From NCBI GenBank assembly GCA_000333855.2, contig CM007315.1, positions 1,141,249-1,205,248 on the forward strand: 64,000 bases of DNA, given 5' to 3'. Every line of letters begins with the position of its first letter. The first letter of the stretch is position 1. This DNA comes from Endotrypanum monterogeii. Its lineage: Eukaryota > Euglenozoa > Kinetoplastea > Trypanosomatida > Trypanosomatidae. The notes under the pieces were generated by a model that saw only the letters and a list, made by a program, of their open reading frames with translations, was not told where the DNA came from and did not search any database. The translations under genes were made by a program, and so were the position numbers. Positions 53,804-62,712 of the stretch are shown here, in pieces.

Positions 53804-56710
53804 TCACAGTAAAATTCCATCCTCCGGGACCCAGCCGTGGGGTAAGTGCCTCGGCTGCATGCCCGCCACGAAACTAGACCTCCAGCGGAAGATGAACTGC
53901 CCTACCGCGTGCTCACTCGTCTTGGCAGACGACGATACATACGTGTACTTCTCCAAGAGCAGACGTACCACCTGGAACGCGTGACTGTCCACGTACGGAG
54001 CCTCCAATGCCCCACCATCGACCTCACTGAACGAAGTCGACGAATTTGGGTGTGGCGTGAAGCCATCCGACTCCATCATATGAGTCCCCTCGACTGGGTA
54101 ACGCAGCCGCTCCTCCGCCCGTGTGAAAGTAGGAAGCAACGTCAGTAACTCCGGATGCTCACTAAGCCAGTACCGAGTCAGAACACTGCGACTCGAGTTA
54201 CTGTGCTGCGCCACAGTGCTGCCCTTGCAGACGTACCCCGCAGTGTCAGGCGCATCAGCAACACCAGTCAAGATGAAGCGCACGCCTTGCGCGGAGGCCG
54301 CACCATCACAGTCAGCGTGAAACACGGCGTTTTGGAGATCCCAGCCACCCCGGGTGCTTTCGTCCTCGCTTTGGCGTAAAAAGAACGGATAAGCAGAAGC
54401 GTGTCTTCGTAGGTAGTCAGCCATCATGCTGCGCCGCTCCTCAGGGAGAATGGTGCGAGTCGGTGGAGGTGCCGTGCCAGCCTTCGGAGCGTGTCGCCTA
54501 CGAACCCGCATGCGCCTCTTTGGCTTTTCCAGATGGCCAACGACACCACCAGATGAGTCCCCCGCCACGTTCTCCTCGCCCATATCTGCGTCGCCGCTGT
54601 CACACGACTCCTTTTGCCTTTGCGGGTACTCGTAGTGGTAGTGAAGAGCTTTGGCGAAAGAGAAGACTCTGTCCAATATCTCACGGTGCACCATCAGGGA
54701 GAGATAATCCTGCCTCACGCGAAGAGAGAGGCGCGGGTGCAAATCGAAGTCTCTCTCGGGCACCCCCTCCTTCCCTGGCGTGGATGAGACCTCTCCCTTG
54801 GCCTCTTCATAGTCGCCCGATAGTATATCGATAGAGTGCGCCATCTGGCGCACCGCGTCGGCGTATAAGTCGCGCTGCTCAACACGTAGGTGAACGAGAG
54901 GAATGCCAAAGTCCTCGGCGACGCCCCGGCGCAAGCGATCGTACAGCAGCCGAGACTTGCCAAAGCAGTGAGGGCACAGCAAGAGCAAGTCGTAGCTATT
55001 ATGACTCATGTACACGCTTGGGAAAAAGCGGCGGTACATGAGCGGCACCACGGCGAACCGCACAAGCGACCCGCCGCTGCCGCACACGACGCAAATGTTC
55101 TCCTTGGGCTGCTTAAAATAGTTCATGTTCCGACGGATATGCACATCATTGTAGCGGGCAAAGTCAGGCGCAAAGCTGAGCTGAATAGCGGACACCTCCA
55201 ATTCATTCCCCACTCCAACGACCGCTGTCTTCTCCATTACTAGCGCGCCGGTGGGTGTGCGCCACTCCACCACCCTGGCTAGACCCTTCTTATTCACGTA
55301 CCAATCCGCCTTCGATTTGTCAACAGTAAATACCAGCTGCATGTCAGGGTTGAAGACGCGTATGTTGTCATAGTACGGTCGCTCACGGCCTTTGCACCAC
55401 CGAGCTTCGCTCCTTTCCTCAACTGCCGCGGGGCTGGAGCAAAATGCTTTGGGCACAGAAGCACCCACGCCCATTTGTCCAGCATCCCATACGAGCTCTT
55501 CCGAAGAGCTCGCTGCATTTTTAGGCGAAGCAAGGGTGCCTTGGAAGTTGTTAGCGGGGTCGGTGATGCAGCAAGCCAACACCTCGCGACAGTCTAGCTC
55601 CTTCACCGTACACCACGGCAAATTTGTCGATGTGTAGTCTGAGTGCCTTACCGAGGCCGGACGGTCGACCATGAATCCACCGCCCTTTAAAATGGCAATG
55701 CAGACGTCGTACGACGCCTCGGCGTCCTCTGCTGCGTACTCAATCTGCAACGGGGTAAGCGCACCGTGGCACCCTCCCCAGTCGCTCATCACGACAGCCA
55801 TGTCCTTGCCCAGTTCTCGTCCGGTGAGGGCGCGGCACAATTTCTTGAGGCTTCGCAGAGAAGCTGTTCGTACCTCAGTCGACCCCTGATCATCGCCCCC
55901 GCAGCTGTAAGCGAGCACTGTCTCGGGCAAACAGGCGTCCGCCAGCTCTGCCAGATCGACCGCTGACCGCAGCTGAGCCGATGGATAGTCGCGAAGGAGT
56001 TTCACCTCGTCCCCATGTATCCCTACCCCGACCTTGAAAATGTTTTGATCGCAAATGAGGCAGAAAATGTTGTTGTACACTTCGCCCAAATCGGCCACGG
56101 AGTTTCTCTTCTGCCCCTCGCGGTAGCATGGCCAGTGGGCAGACGCAGGGGCATAGGGATCACTGATAGTATTGGCAAAATCGCCCGCGGTCAAGACGTG
56201 TAGATGTAACCACTTCACCACGAATGTGCAGGAGTACGTGCTTAGCTGGATTGTCGCCACGGGTCCCGTTTGCCGGCTTCCATTTGACCGAGCAGAGGAC
56301 CTCGATGTCTTCACAGGTCCGTTCTGGTCCTTGTCGGTGTCGGCCACATGAAGTCTTGTGCTCCACTCCATGTCAAACCCTACAAAGCCGTAAGATGCCG
56401 CTTCGGCAGAGAAAAGCTTCCATAGAGAGCGGTACTGCTCCATGTCGATCACACGCCAAATCGGATCAATGACAAAGCGCCATCGCACCCCTGGTGCCAC
56501 TGCACCCTGAACACCTCCAAACAGCGACCTCTGCGTCGCAGTCATCTGAAAACCAAAGGCAACAGTCGAAGGAAGAACAACACGCTCATGGCGAGATAGC
56601 AAGAGGAAGAGAGGGCAAAACGGGTGCATGGTAGTGAGGGTCAGGATTGGGTGTACCGCAGTGCACCATTTCAGGAAAGGTGAAGATGAGCGAGTCGCAC
56701 AGCTCGGCAT
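53804..56710 (-). CDS. EXD2-type 3'-5' exonuclease
   Basis: This 968-residue protein (up to 55 fewer residues, see below) joins a DEDDy exonuclease domain to a zinc-binding module, as in animal EXD2. The acidic catalytic residues are visible: D113 and E115 in FDMEW, D234 in GIHGDEVKLL, and Y325/D329 in YAAEDA, the tyrosine marking the DEDDy subclass. Downstream, YDNIRVFNPDM, DKSKADWYVNKKGLARVV, and a C-x2-C pair (ICVVC) followed by LLLLCPHCFGKS resemble the post-exonuclease region of EXD2. The protein then adds a ~300-residue basic, low-complexity extension not typical of the animal protein. Two further in-frame ATGs at 56629 and 56545 are possible starts; the last lies right after a pyrimidine tract and AG, so the mature N-terminus is uncertain. 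EXD2 acts on DNA and RNA ends; the role here is inferred from homology only. Confidence 0.85.
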   Translation of the reverse strand: MPSCATRSSSPFLKWCTAVHPILTLTTMHPFCPLFLLLSRHERVVLPSTVAFGFQMTATQRSLFGGVQGAVAPGVRWRFVIDPIWRVIDMEQYRSLWKLFSAEAASYGFVGFDMEWSTRLHVADTDKDQNGPVKTSRSSARSNGSRQTGPVATIQLSTYSCTFVVKWLHLHVLTAGDFANTISDPYAPASAHWPCYREGQKRNSVADLGEVYNNIFCLICDQNIFKVGVGIHGDEVKLLRDYPSAQLRSAVDLAELADACLPETVLAYSCGGDDQGSTEVRTASLRSLKKLCRALTGRELGKDMAVVMSDWGGCHGALTPLQIEYAAEDAEASYDVCIAILKGGGFMVDRPASVRHSDYTSTNLPWCTVKELDCREVLACCITDPANNFQGTLASPKNAASSSEELVWDAGQMGVGASVPKAFCSSPAAVEERSEARWCKGRERPYYDNIRVFNPDMQLVFTVDKSKADWYVNKKGLARVVEWRTPTGALVMEKTAVVGVGNELEVSAIQLSFAPDFARYNDVHIRRNMNYFKQPKENICVVCGSGGSLVRFAVVPLMYRRFFPSVYMSHNSYDLLLLCPHCFGKSRLLYDRLRRGVAEDFGIPLVHLRVEQRDLYADAVRQMAHSIDILSGDYEEAKGEVSSTPGKEGVPERDFDLHPRLSLRVRQDYLSLMVHREILDRVFSFAKALHYHYEYPQRQKESCDSGDADMGEENVAGDSSGGVVGHLEKPKRRMRVRRRHAPKAGTAPPPTRTILPEERRSMMADYLRRHASAYPFFLRQSEDESTRGGWDLQNAVFHADCDGAASAQGVRFILTGVADAPDTAGYVCKGSTVAQHSNSSRSVLTRYWLSEHPELLTLLPTFTRAEERLRYPVEGTHMMESDGFTPHPNSSTSFSEVDGGALEAPYVDSHAFQVVRLLLEKYTYVSSSAKTSEHAVGQFIFRWRSSFVAGMQPRHLPHGWVPEDGILL

Positions 56711-57645
56711 CTCATCAGTTAGCCAAAGATGTCCGTCGCAGGAAGCGATACGGCTTACCTACTTGGCCACCCCCTCCCCCACCCCAATAATAATAAAACG
56801 TACAGAGTGGCGCTGTTAGGGGAAAAGGAAAGAAGTCCCTGGAAGGGTTTCCGGCTTTGTCATCAAAAGAAGAGCTATATGGCCCCGCACGACCCACATA
56901 GCCAAGTTACGCTGCACAGCAAGAAGAAGCACAGAGGAAAACAATAAGGGTCACATATACATAATGAGACTGCTAGCACAGCTTGCAACTCTTGGCCGTG
57001 CGGCGGGCACAGCCAGGAGCAAGCCACCAAAGGAAGGAAGGGGGAAAAGAATAACAAGGGTATGAGAGGGATACCTGAAGGACACTGCAGTCTGAAAACC
57101 CAATTAAAGCCCTTGCTAGGAGGTTGGGCTCCTCCTCTCACGAAGGAGAATGTGGATATGATGATCTCCCAAATACACCCCCAACGACTCTCCCACGAAT
57201 AGAAACACCTGGGTATTCCACCTGCACCCTTTCCATTGCCAAAGGATCCCTGCAGTGGGGGTCAGTAACAGAGGTGCATAGCAGGAAAAGCAAAGGCTGA
57301 GAATAAAGCTATTCCTCGAAAACCGAAGTGGATAAAAGAACGACATGAAGTAAGCAGCAGATGAATGGTTGGAGAATGATGCAATCGAAAGAACGAGGAA
57401 AACGAAGAGATGATTCGTCACTTCCATGCCTCTCTTCAGTAATACACCCTTCTTCGGCTCAGGGGTGAAAAAAAAAGTACCAAAACAGCTACGAGCTCCA
57501 TTGTCAAGACAAAAAAAAAAAAGCGTGGTGAACACCAAGTGGTCATGTGAAAGCTCGGATAGAAAGCTAGAAAAAAAAGAGGAAAAAGGAAAGAGCACCC
57601 CCTAAATCTCATACATGATGTGGCACACGAGCAATCCGCATCGGT
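56711..57645. other. Intergenic region between EXD2-like and MORN/kinesin genes
   Basis: No gene is supported over about 930 bp. It includes the 3' UTR of the MORN/kinesin gene. Runs of poly-C/A and poly-A are present; no simple repeat is prominent. Confidence 0.55.
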
Positions 57646-60600
57646 CTAGGCATCACGAATGTTGTCCACAGGCTTCATCTCTCTCTCTGCCTGGTGCTCC
57701 GAGCACAACGCAGCGATTATACCTCGCCAGCGAATCTCATCGCTGCCTTGGTTATCCGCAAGCAGTGGCCCGTTTTGCATGCCAAAGAGGGAAGTCAGAA
57801 CATGAAGCGTCCGAAGGGTTTCCTCGACATGCTTTGCAGAAGATCGCACACGGCCGATCAAGGCAGTCATTGAGTTGCCACCAAGGAGGTCAAACAGCAG
57901 CGACGCTTCGAGCGACCTCGCGTAGGGGATTACAGGTAGTTTTCTAGAGAGAGCCGTAGCAAGGTCTCGCAACATCTGGTTCGATGCGTTTGCAAAGCGC
58001 GCGCTCTCCACATCTGTCTTTTGGGACGCAAGAAATCCGCTACCGCACCAGTCAAATATAGTGAGTCTGCCAACAGTCTGACATTGGCGCACAGTGCTTG
58101 TTCGTACGCACTGGAGCTGGAGCCAGGTGTGTGAGCGACCATTGTAGTGCTGCCGCCGCTTGAGCAGAAGGTTATCGACCACGCTGAGGATACTGGTGCC
58201 TGTACAGTCGACAAAGTGCACGTTTTGGGGCTGCACAAATCCATTAGAATCGTAGTACACCTCAGCAACATTCTCTTCCGATGCGCAGTCGAAGCCCCCG
58301 CGGGCGGATATCTCAACCACGGCAACACGATAAGTAAAGTTGAAGACGGCGCGGTTGGGGCTTTCACCGGCAACTTTTGAAAGATGCTTCGTGAATAGGG
58401 GAAGGATCTCTCGTACGAGCGTACTCTTCCCTGAACGCAGCTCTCCAACGGTCATAAGAGCGAACTGATAGCCTGACCAAACGAACGCCAGAGTGTCGCA
58501 AATCTCGGCGAAGACTTGCTCCGCGGAACAATCCCTGTCGAAACAGTAGTCGTACTGATAGGTCGTCTCTACGCCACAGTCCCTGAGTACCAACTTCGTT
58601 GGGTCCGCACCATCAACTCTCGCCGCAAGATCAGCACTTGAACTACCAGCACTGGCGGTGTCACTAATAGAAGCAAATACGATCACCTGACCTTGTAGCG
58701 CTCGAAAGGCTCGATCTGTGCGAGTCAATCGTGCTTGTGTCTGGTACAACTGTTCTGCAACACTGCTTCGCTCATATGCGAGCTTTTTATTCCGCTTTTG
58801 GAGCTTTTTGAGGTCCCTATGCAGGGGTGCCAACTCACCGACCGAGTCTTCGACAGTTAGTGATTCGTCACCTAGCTGACGCTTCCCTTTCACACTCACT
58901 GCCAATCTTTCCTCGAGACCCGTGCGGGTCTCATCTAAGAGCCGTGTGAGTACCGCATTTTCCAGCTCTAGCTTTTCGATTTGATCACACTTCTTTGCCA
59001 GCGACTCCTGCAACTGTGGGTTGGCTGCTTTGCGGTGCGCAATGACTTCCATGGCTCCCTCTAGTTCTACCTGTCGCCGATGTGCACGAGTTACTTGCTT
59101 CTCTGTGTCGATCGTGGCGCTTTGCATCGCCGCCAATTCTCCTTTGAGGCTCGTAACTAGAGAGCGCAACTCCTCGTTTTCGTGCTCAAACATGGCAGCC
59201 TTGTGAATGGGAGAAAGCTGCCCTGCATCGTCTCTGGTTGCCTGAGGAAGTTGCTCCAGCTCCCCAACTTTGAGCCGTAGCTCGATATTCAGCTGATTAG
59301 CTTCGATCAGCTTCTGCTGGAGCACTTTGTAGTCCAGGACCATCTCCGACGTACATACAGGAGACACCAACGAAGAGACCTCTACCGCCCTGAGGCTCGC
59401 GTCCGCTAGAGGGGCAACGGTGTCTCGCGATTTTGGAGGCTGGCTATTTGCCTTGGCACGGCGCTCGCTTTCCAATGTCATGCGCAAATCCTCCATTTCC
59501 TCCGATAGTTTGTCGTATTGGTCCTCCGCAGCCTCCTCCTTCAAAGAAAGTTTTAGGTTTTCAGCTGTGAGAAACGCCACCTTCTGCTGGAGCTCCTCGT
59601 TCACTTTAGATAGAAAGGCGGTTTTCTCTCTCAACCGCTCTACCTCCTCGGCATCAATGAAGTCATCTTCCACAAGCGGCATCTGTGCTGCCGATGGTGA
59701 TGTCTTTTTATCACTATATCGACTTGCATCCTGAAGTCTGCGCTTGTGTGCCGCACCTTTCAGCTCCAATTCGTGCACCTTGGCATCGCTACTTTTCAGG
59801 TTGTCAGAAAGCTTTCTCACTTCTATGACGCGTTCGGCAAGGGTGCACTCAAGTAGCTTCACCCTACTTTCCAGCTTCTCTATCGATTCCCTCCAGTGTA
59901 TCTCAGCAACTTCCCGCAGGGACCCCTGACTAGAAGGAGAACGTGACTCTCCTTTTGCGCTGCCTGATGGACCTTTCGGCCAACGCAAGGCAAACACATC
60001 CTCCAGTCGCTTGCGCAGAATAGTGTTTTCAGCCACGACTGCTTGTATCTCGTCTCTCAGCTTATCTTCTTCTGTCTTGGTTCGCCTCAGCACACTCTGC
60101 TTTTCGTGATGAACAGTCCATGCGAGATAGTGGCGATACACCGACGCCCATTCTTCCTCTGTTTCCGCGGATGCGTCCCGCTGCTTCTGCTTAGAAATAA
60201 GGTAATCCCCTATGTATTCAACGTAGAAGAGGATACCTTTCTCTCTCAAGACGCCTTTTCCATCCTTCACTCTATCTTTCCAGTGCCCACAGTACAAGTC
60301 GTTTATCGACTCGTGAAGAACGCCGAGGCCCTCCTCGTGACCACGAATCCACTCGCCGTCGTACACGTCACCATTGCTGTAGTAGAGGCAGCCTTGACCT
60401 TCTCGGAGACCATCCTTCCAGTAGCCTTCATAGCGATCACCGTTGGCAGCGAGAGAAAAGACACCATAGCCACACATTTGATTCTCTTTCCACGAGCCGA
60501 CATACTCGTCACCATTAGCAAAAAGAAACTGTCCTCTGCCGTGCTTGTTGCCCATATACCACTGCCCGATATACCTGTCGCCGTTCGAGAAGGTGTAGGA

Positions 60601-60894
60601 GCCGTGACCATGCTTGTGGTCCGCTTTCCATTCGCCCTTGTAGACGTCGCCCGTTTTGGTATATGTGTAGATGCCGTACCCTTCGATCCTTCCATCTTTG
60701 AAGCTGCCCTCATACGTGGCACCGCTAGGAAAAGTGAATTTAATGTTTACACCGTTCAGGAGTTTCTTTTTTCTCTTTAGGATTGATTCTTCACCATCAG
60801 AGGGAGGTGTACTTGGAGTAACAGATTCTGGCACGGGTTCTGACGGCCTCGCTGTTCCTGACACCGGCACATTTTCGGTGAAAGGAGCGATCAT
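57646..60894 (-). CDS. MORN-repeat, coiled-coil, degenerate-kinesin fusion
   Basis: This 1082-residue protein has three parts. About eight MORN repeats (Y-x-G-x-W/F-x(n)-G-x-G, residues about 48-230) form the N-terminus; MORN modules bind lipids or build scaffolds at cytoskeletal structures. Residues about 270-750 are almost continuous heptad-rich coiled coil. The C-terminal ~330 residues keep a kinesin-motor outline. The Walker A P-loop is GELRSGKS (817-824) rather than GQTGSGKT. Switch I has YNGRSH instead of NxxSSRSH. Switch II is FDWCGSG, with the DxxGxE glutamate missing. The late helix is recognisable: NQMLRDLATALSRK, IPYARS, LLGGNSMTALI. A C-terminal motor location resembles kinesin-14. 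The motor is probably weak or inactive for ATP-driven walking, and the protein may be a cytoskeletal scaffold or tether. The ATG is supported by a splice-acceptor-like site 33 nt upstream. Confidence 0.85.
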   Translation of the reverse strand: MIAPFTENVPVSGTARPSEPVPESVTPSTPPSDGEESILKRKKKLLNGVNIKFTFPSGATYEGSFKDGRIEGYGIYTYTKTGDVYKGEWKADHKHGHGSYTFSNGDRYIGQWYMGNKHGRGQFLFANGDEYVGSWKENQMCGYGVFSLAANGDRYEGYWKDGLREGQGCLYYSNGDVYDGEWIRGHEEGLGVLHESINDLYCGHWKDRVKDGKGVLREKGILFYVEYIGDYLISKQKQRDASAETEEEWASVYRHYLAWTVHHEKQSVLRRTKTEEDKLRDEIQAVVAENTILRKRLEDVFALRWPKGPSGSAKGESRSPSSQGSLREVAEIHWRESIEKLESRVKLLECTLAERVIEVRKLSDNLKSSDAKVHELELKGAAHKRRLQDASRYSDKKTSPSAAQMPLVEDDFIDAEEVERLREKTAFLSKVNEELQQKVAFLTAENLKLSLKEEAAEDQYDKLSEEMEDLRMTLESERRAKANSQPPKSRDTVAPLADASLRAVEVSSLVSPVCTSEMVLDYKVLQQKLIEANQLNIELRLKVGELEQLPQATRDDAGQLSPIHKAAMFEHENEELRSLVTSLKGELAAMQSATIDTEKQVTRAHRRQVELEGAMEVIAHRKAANPQLQESLAKKCDQIEKLELENAVLTRLLDETRTGLEERLAVSVKGKRQLGDESLTVEDSVGELAPLHRDLKKLQKRNKKLAYERSSVAEQLYQTQARLTRTDRAFRALQGQVIVFASISDTASAGSSSADLAARVDGADPTKLVLRDCGVETTYQYDYCFDRDCSAEQVFAEICDTLAFVWSGYQFALMTVGELRSGKSTLVREILPLFTKHLSKVAGESPNRAVFNFTYRVAVVEISARGGFDCASEENVAEVYYDSNGFVQPQNVHFVDCTGTSILSVVDNLLLKRRQHYNGRSHTWLQLQCVRTSTVRQCQTVGRLTIFDWCGSGFLASQKTDVESARFANASNQMLRDLATALSRKLPVIPYARSLEASLLFDLLGGNSMTALIGRVRSSAKHVEETLRTLHVLTSLFGMQNGPLLADNQGSDEIRWRGIIAALCSEHQAEREMKPVDNIRDA

Positions 60895-61254
60895 TCAGTA
60901 TCAAGCGCAGTAATGTTGATGGTGAACTTCAGAAAAAGCAAGTAAGGAAATGTTAGTGTAAAGAAGGCAAGCATAGAGAGAGGTTGAAGAGGAGGGGCTC
61001 CTGGAGGGAGTTCTCCTCCCTGTACGCAAGGTACGCATCGATAAGTTGCGCATGGCCATGCGAGAAGCAGCACTGAGCAGTTCAAAAGTCTAGGTGAATG
61101 TGACTCGTATGGAAGACGGCCGTACTAAAATCAAATGATGTTGTATCACAAGAATGTCACTATAAATAGGATGGTAGGCTCTCGAAAAGACAACGTTTAT
61201 CACGATAAAGAGACCTTTGAAACGTATTCGCGGACGAAACTGCAAAAGAGAGTG
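60895..61254. other. Short intergenic region with a GC-rich inverted sequence
   Basis: About 360 bp with no gene. It holds the MORN/kinesin splice region on the left and the 3' UTR of the BAP31-like gene on the right. A short GGAGG...CCTCC inverted pair lies near 61003-61020; it is too short to call a functional element. Confidence 0.55.
60927..60928 (-). promoter_or_regulatory. Candidate spliced-leader acceptor AG for the MORN/kinesin gene
   Basis: On the minus strand TTTCCTTACTTGCTTTTTCT leads to GAAG, with AG about 33 nt before the ATG. Inferred from sequence only. Confidence 0.45.
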
Positions 61255-61695
61255 TTATGCTCTCTTTGGGTGGGGTGATGCTGCCGTTCCGCGAGAGGGA
61301 GCGGTGGCTGCTGCTTGAAGAGGTACTCGGTGATTCACTAACGCGGCAAACTTCTTGACAGAAAGGCACAGCACGCAGATGACAAGTTGAATGTACATGT
61401 TGCGTTCTAGCCGCAACCGCTTGTTGTCGTGTTGGAGCTGCAGGCTGATGTCGGTGAAGCGTTGCTTGGCATCGTACTTTGATTGCCACTCCAAGAAGTG
61501 GAATAGGAACGAAAACGATGAGACGATGGCCATCGCCAGCATGATGGTCAAGCCGTTAAAGTTGTGTACCTCGATGTAACAGGTAACGCGCTCGGCCGTA
61601 GCCGAAATGAATCTCAGAGGTATGCAGTAGAGGAGGAAGAGAATCAGGACTGGGATCATTACCAGGTTCACCTCTAGCGTAAGGAGGCTGACCAT
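61255..61695 (-). CDS. BAP31-like small ER membrane protein
   Basis: This 146-residue protein has three predicted membrane spans: about residues 10-30 (VNLVMIPVLILFLLYCIPLRF), 45-68 (NFNGLTIMLAMAIVSSFSFLF) and 102-122. Between the second and third is a polar, Lys/Arg-rich loop. The segment RLERNMYIQLVICVLCLSVKKFA matches the RNxYI...LxxRR/KK pattern that begins the third membrane helix of BAP29/BAP31 proteins, which act in ER export and quality control of membrane proteins. The length is shorter than animal BAP31 (about 245): the coiled-coil C-terminal half is missing, and the tail is a short Ala/Pro/Ser stretch. It is therefore a BAP31-fold membrane domain only. Call rests on topology and one motif; an unrelated three-span protein is possible. 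Confidence 0.6.
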   Translation of the reverse strand: MVSLLTLEVNLVMIPVLILFLLYCIPLRFISATAERVTCYIEVHNFNGLTIMLAMAIVSSFSFLFHFLEWQSKYDAKQRFTDISLQLQHDNKRLRLERNMYIQLVICVLCLSVKKFAALVNHRVPLQAAATAPSRGTAASPHPKRA

Positions 61696-62204
61696 CTTTG
61701 TGTGGGAAAGTGCTGCGAATGACTGGGGGTGAATTCTGAAACTGATAAGAAGCTGAGTGAGGTGTGCGGGCGTGGGGTGAAGGGTACTATAGAGGAGAAG
61801 AGTAGTGAGTCAAAGGGAGGCATTTCATAGGTTTCAGCGGCAAAGTGGAGCTGAGGGGATTTAGTTGTGGAAGGTATAGCATTAGCCAGGGGTGGAGCAA
61901 CTTTAGACCAATTGACGATCATGTGCTTCAAAGGCGCTACTGGGGAGAAACAGAAAACATTGCCGTGAGAAGAATGACAATTTTGACCCTTTGAAAGTTT
62001 TAGAGGTATCGAATGCGTATGCTGTGTATTGTACTCTGTTCGATTGGGAAAACGCTGGAATCGGCCAAGAAGTCGGCCAGCCGCTGTTCCCCCCTCCGCC
62101 GCGGGGTGGAGGGGGGGGGGGGCCACCAGCGGCTGGTGGGCGAGGTGCGCGCGCAGTGATCTCGATGAGAAAAACACGAATGTGTAACCTGAATAGGTTT
62201 CAGA
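61696..62204. other. Spacer between the BAP31-like gene and tRNA-Phe
   Basis: About 500 bp with no gene. The left part is the 5' flank of the BAP31-like gene. The right part contains a GC-rich foldable sequence: CCAGCCGCTG at 62077-62086 and CAGCGGCTGG at 62127-62136 are inverted repeats around a C-run and a G-run. Confidence 0.55.
62077..62136. repeat. GC-rich inverted repeat upstream of tRNA-Phe
   Basis: Ten-base arms (CCAGCCGCTG and its complement) enclose CCCCCCTCC-GCCGCG-GGGTGGAGGG, so the C- and G-runs can also pair, followed by a run of Gs. It is about 70 bp upstream of tRNA-Phe. It could be a stable stem or G-quadruplex former. Confidence 0.75.
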
Positions 62205-62266
<62 letters not shown>

Positions 62267-62277
62267 GGGTCGCGGCA
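62205..62277 (+). tRNA. tRNA-Phe (anticodon GAA)
   Basis: A complete 73-nt cloverleaf on the plus strand, against the direction of the protein-coding unit. The acceptor stem is GCCGCGA/TCGCGGC with discriminator A. The D-arm is GCTC..GAGC, and the anticodon stem TCAGA/TCTGA carries loop CTGAAGA with anticodon GAA. The T-arm is CCTGG TTCGATC CCGGG. A five-T Pol III terminator lies at 62281-62285. The A and B boxes are internal. Confidence 0.97.
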
Positions 62278-62293
62278 TCCTTTTTGGATCACG

Positions 62294-62315
62294 ACATTAT
62301 TTTTTCAAATAATGT
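62294..62315. terminator. Palindrome between the convergent tRNA genes
   Basis: An 8-bp inverted repeat, ACATTATT and AATAATGT, with a TTTTCA-type loop lies in the 52-bp gap between the two tRNA 3' ends. It may add to the T-run terminators of both genes, or be chance in A/T-rich DNA. Confidence 0.35.
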
Positions 62316-62329
62316 GATTGGAGAAAAAG

Positions 62330-62410
62330 CGTCACCAGCAGGATTCGAACCTACGCGCGAGATCGCAACTGATTTCTAGTCAGTCCCCGTAACCACTTGG
62401 GTATGGTGAC
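62330..62410 (-). tRNA. tRNA-Ser (anticodon AGA)
   Basis: An 81-nt class II tRNA on the minus strand. The acceptor stem is GTCACCA/TGGTGAC with discriminator G, the identity base of serine tRNAs. The anticodon stem ACTGA/TCAGT carries loop CTAGAAA with anticodon AGA. A long variable arm (TGCGATCTCGCGC) and T-arm GTAGG TTCGAAT CCTGC complete it. A T-run lies directly after the 3' end (poly-A at 62324-62328 on the plus strand). It converges with tRNA-Phe. Confidence 0.95.
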
Positions 62411-62712
62411 ATGTCCATCGCAGGGTGGGTGTTGATATGAGACTGTGAGGCGGTGCGTGACCTCGCGGCGCACCTTCCGCGGCCGTGGCGCGGGCTAGGG
62501 GGGGCCGCCGGGTTGGTTTTGGAAGAGGTTTCGGTTGGGGGTGAGGGTTTTTTTTTGTTGTTGGGGTGGGGGGTGGGGGGGGGCCGCGGGCCCCTTTGTG
62601 CGGGGGGTGGGGTGGGGGCATGTTTTTAATGTGGCGTTTTTTGTTGTTTCAAAGTGTTAGGGGAAAGAACGATAGGGCAAGCTGCGTGGCCGAAATAAAC
62701 AGACTTCACTGC
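62411..62712. promoter_or_regulatory. G/T-rich tract: candidate transcription start or boundary region
   Basis: Between tRNA-Ser and the RCC1 stop codon lies a strongly strand-asymmetric stretch (about 62490-62660) of GGGG- and GTTTT-type runs on the plus strand, with at least six G-runs of four or more. Such G/T- or C-tracts mark Pol II start regions in trypanosomatids (established), but the orientation and function here are inference. It is also capable of G-quadruplex formation. Confidence 0.4.
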
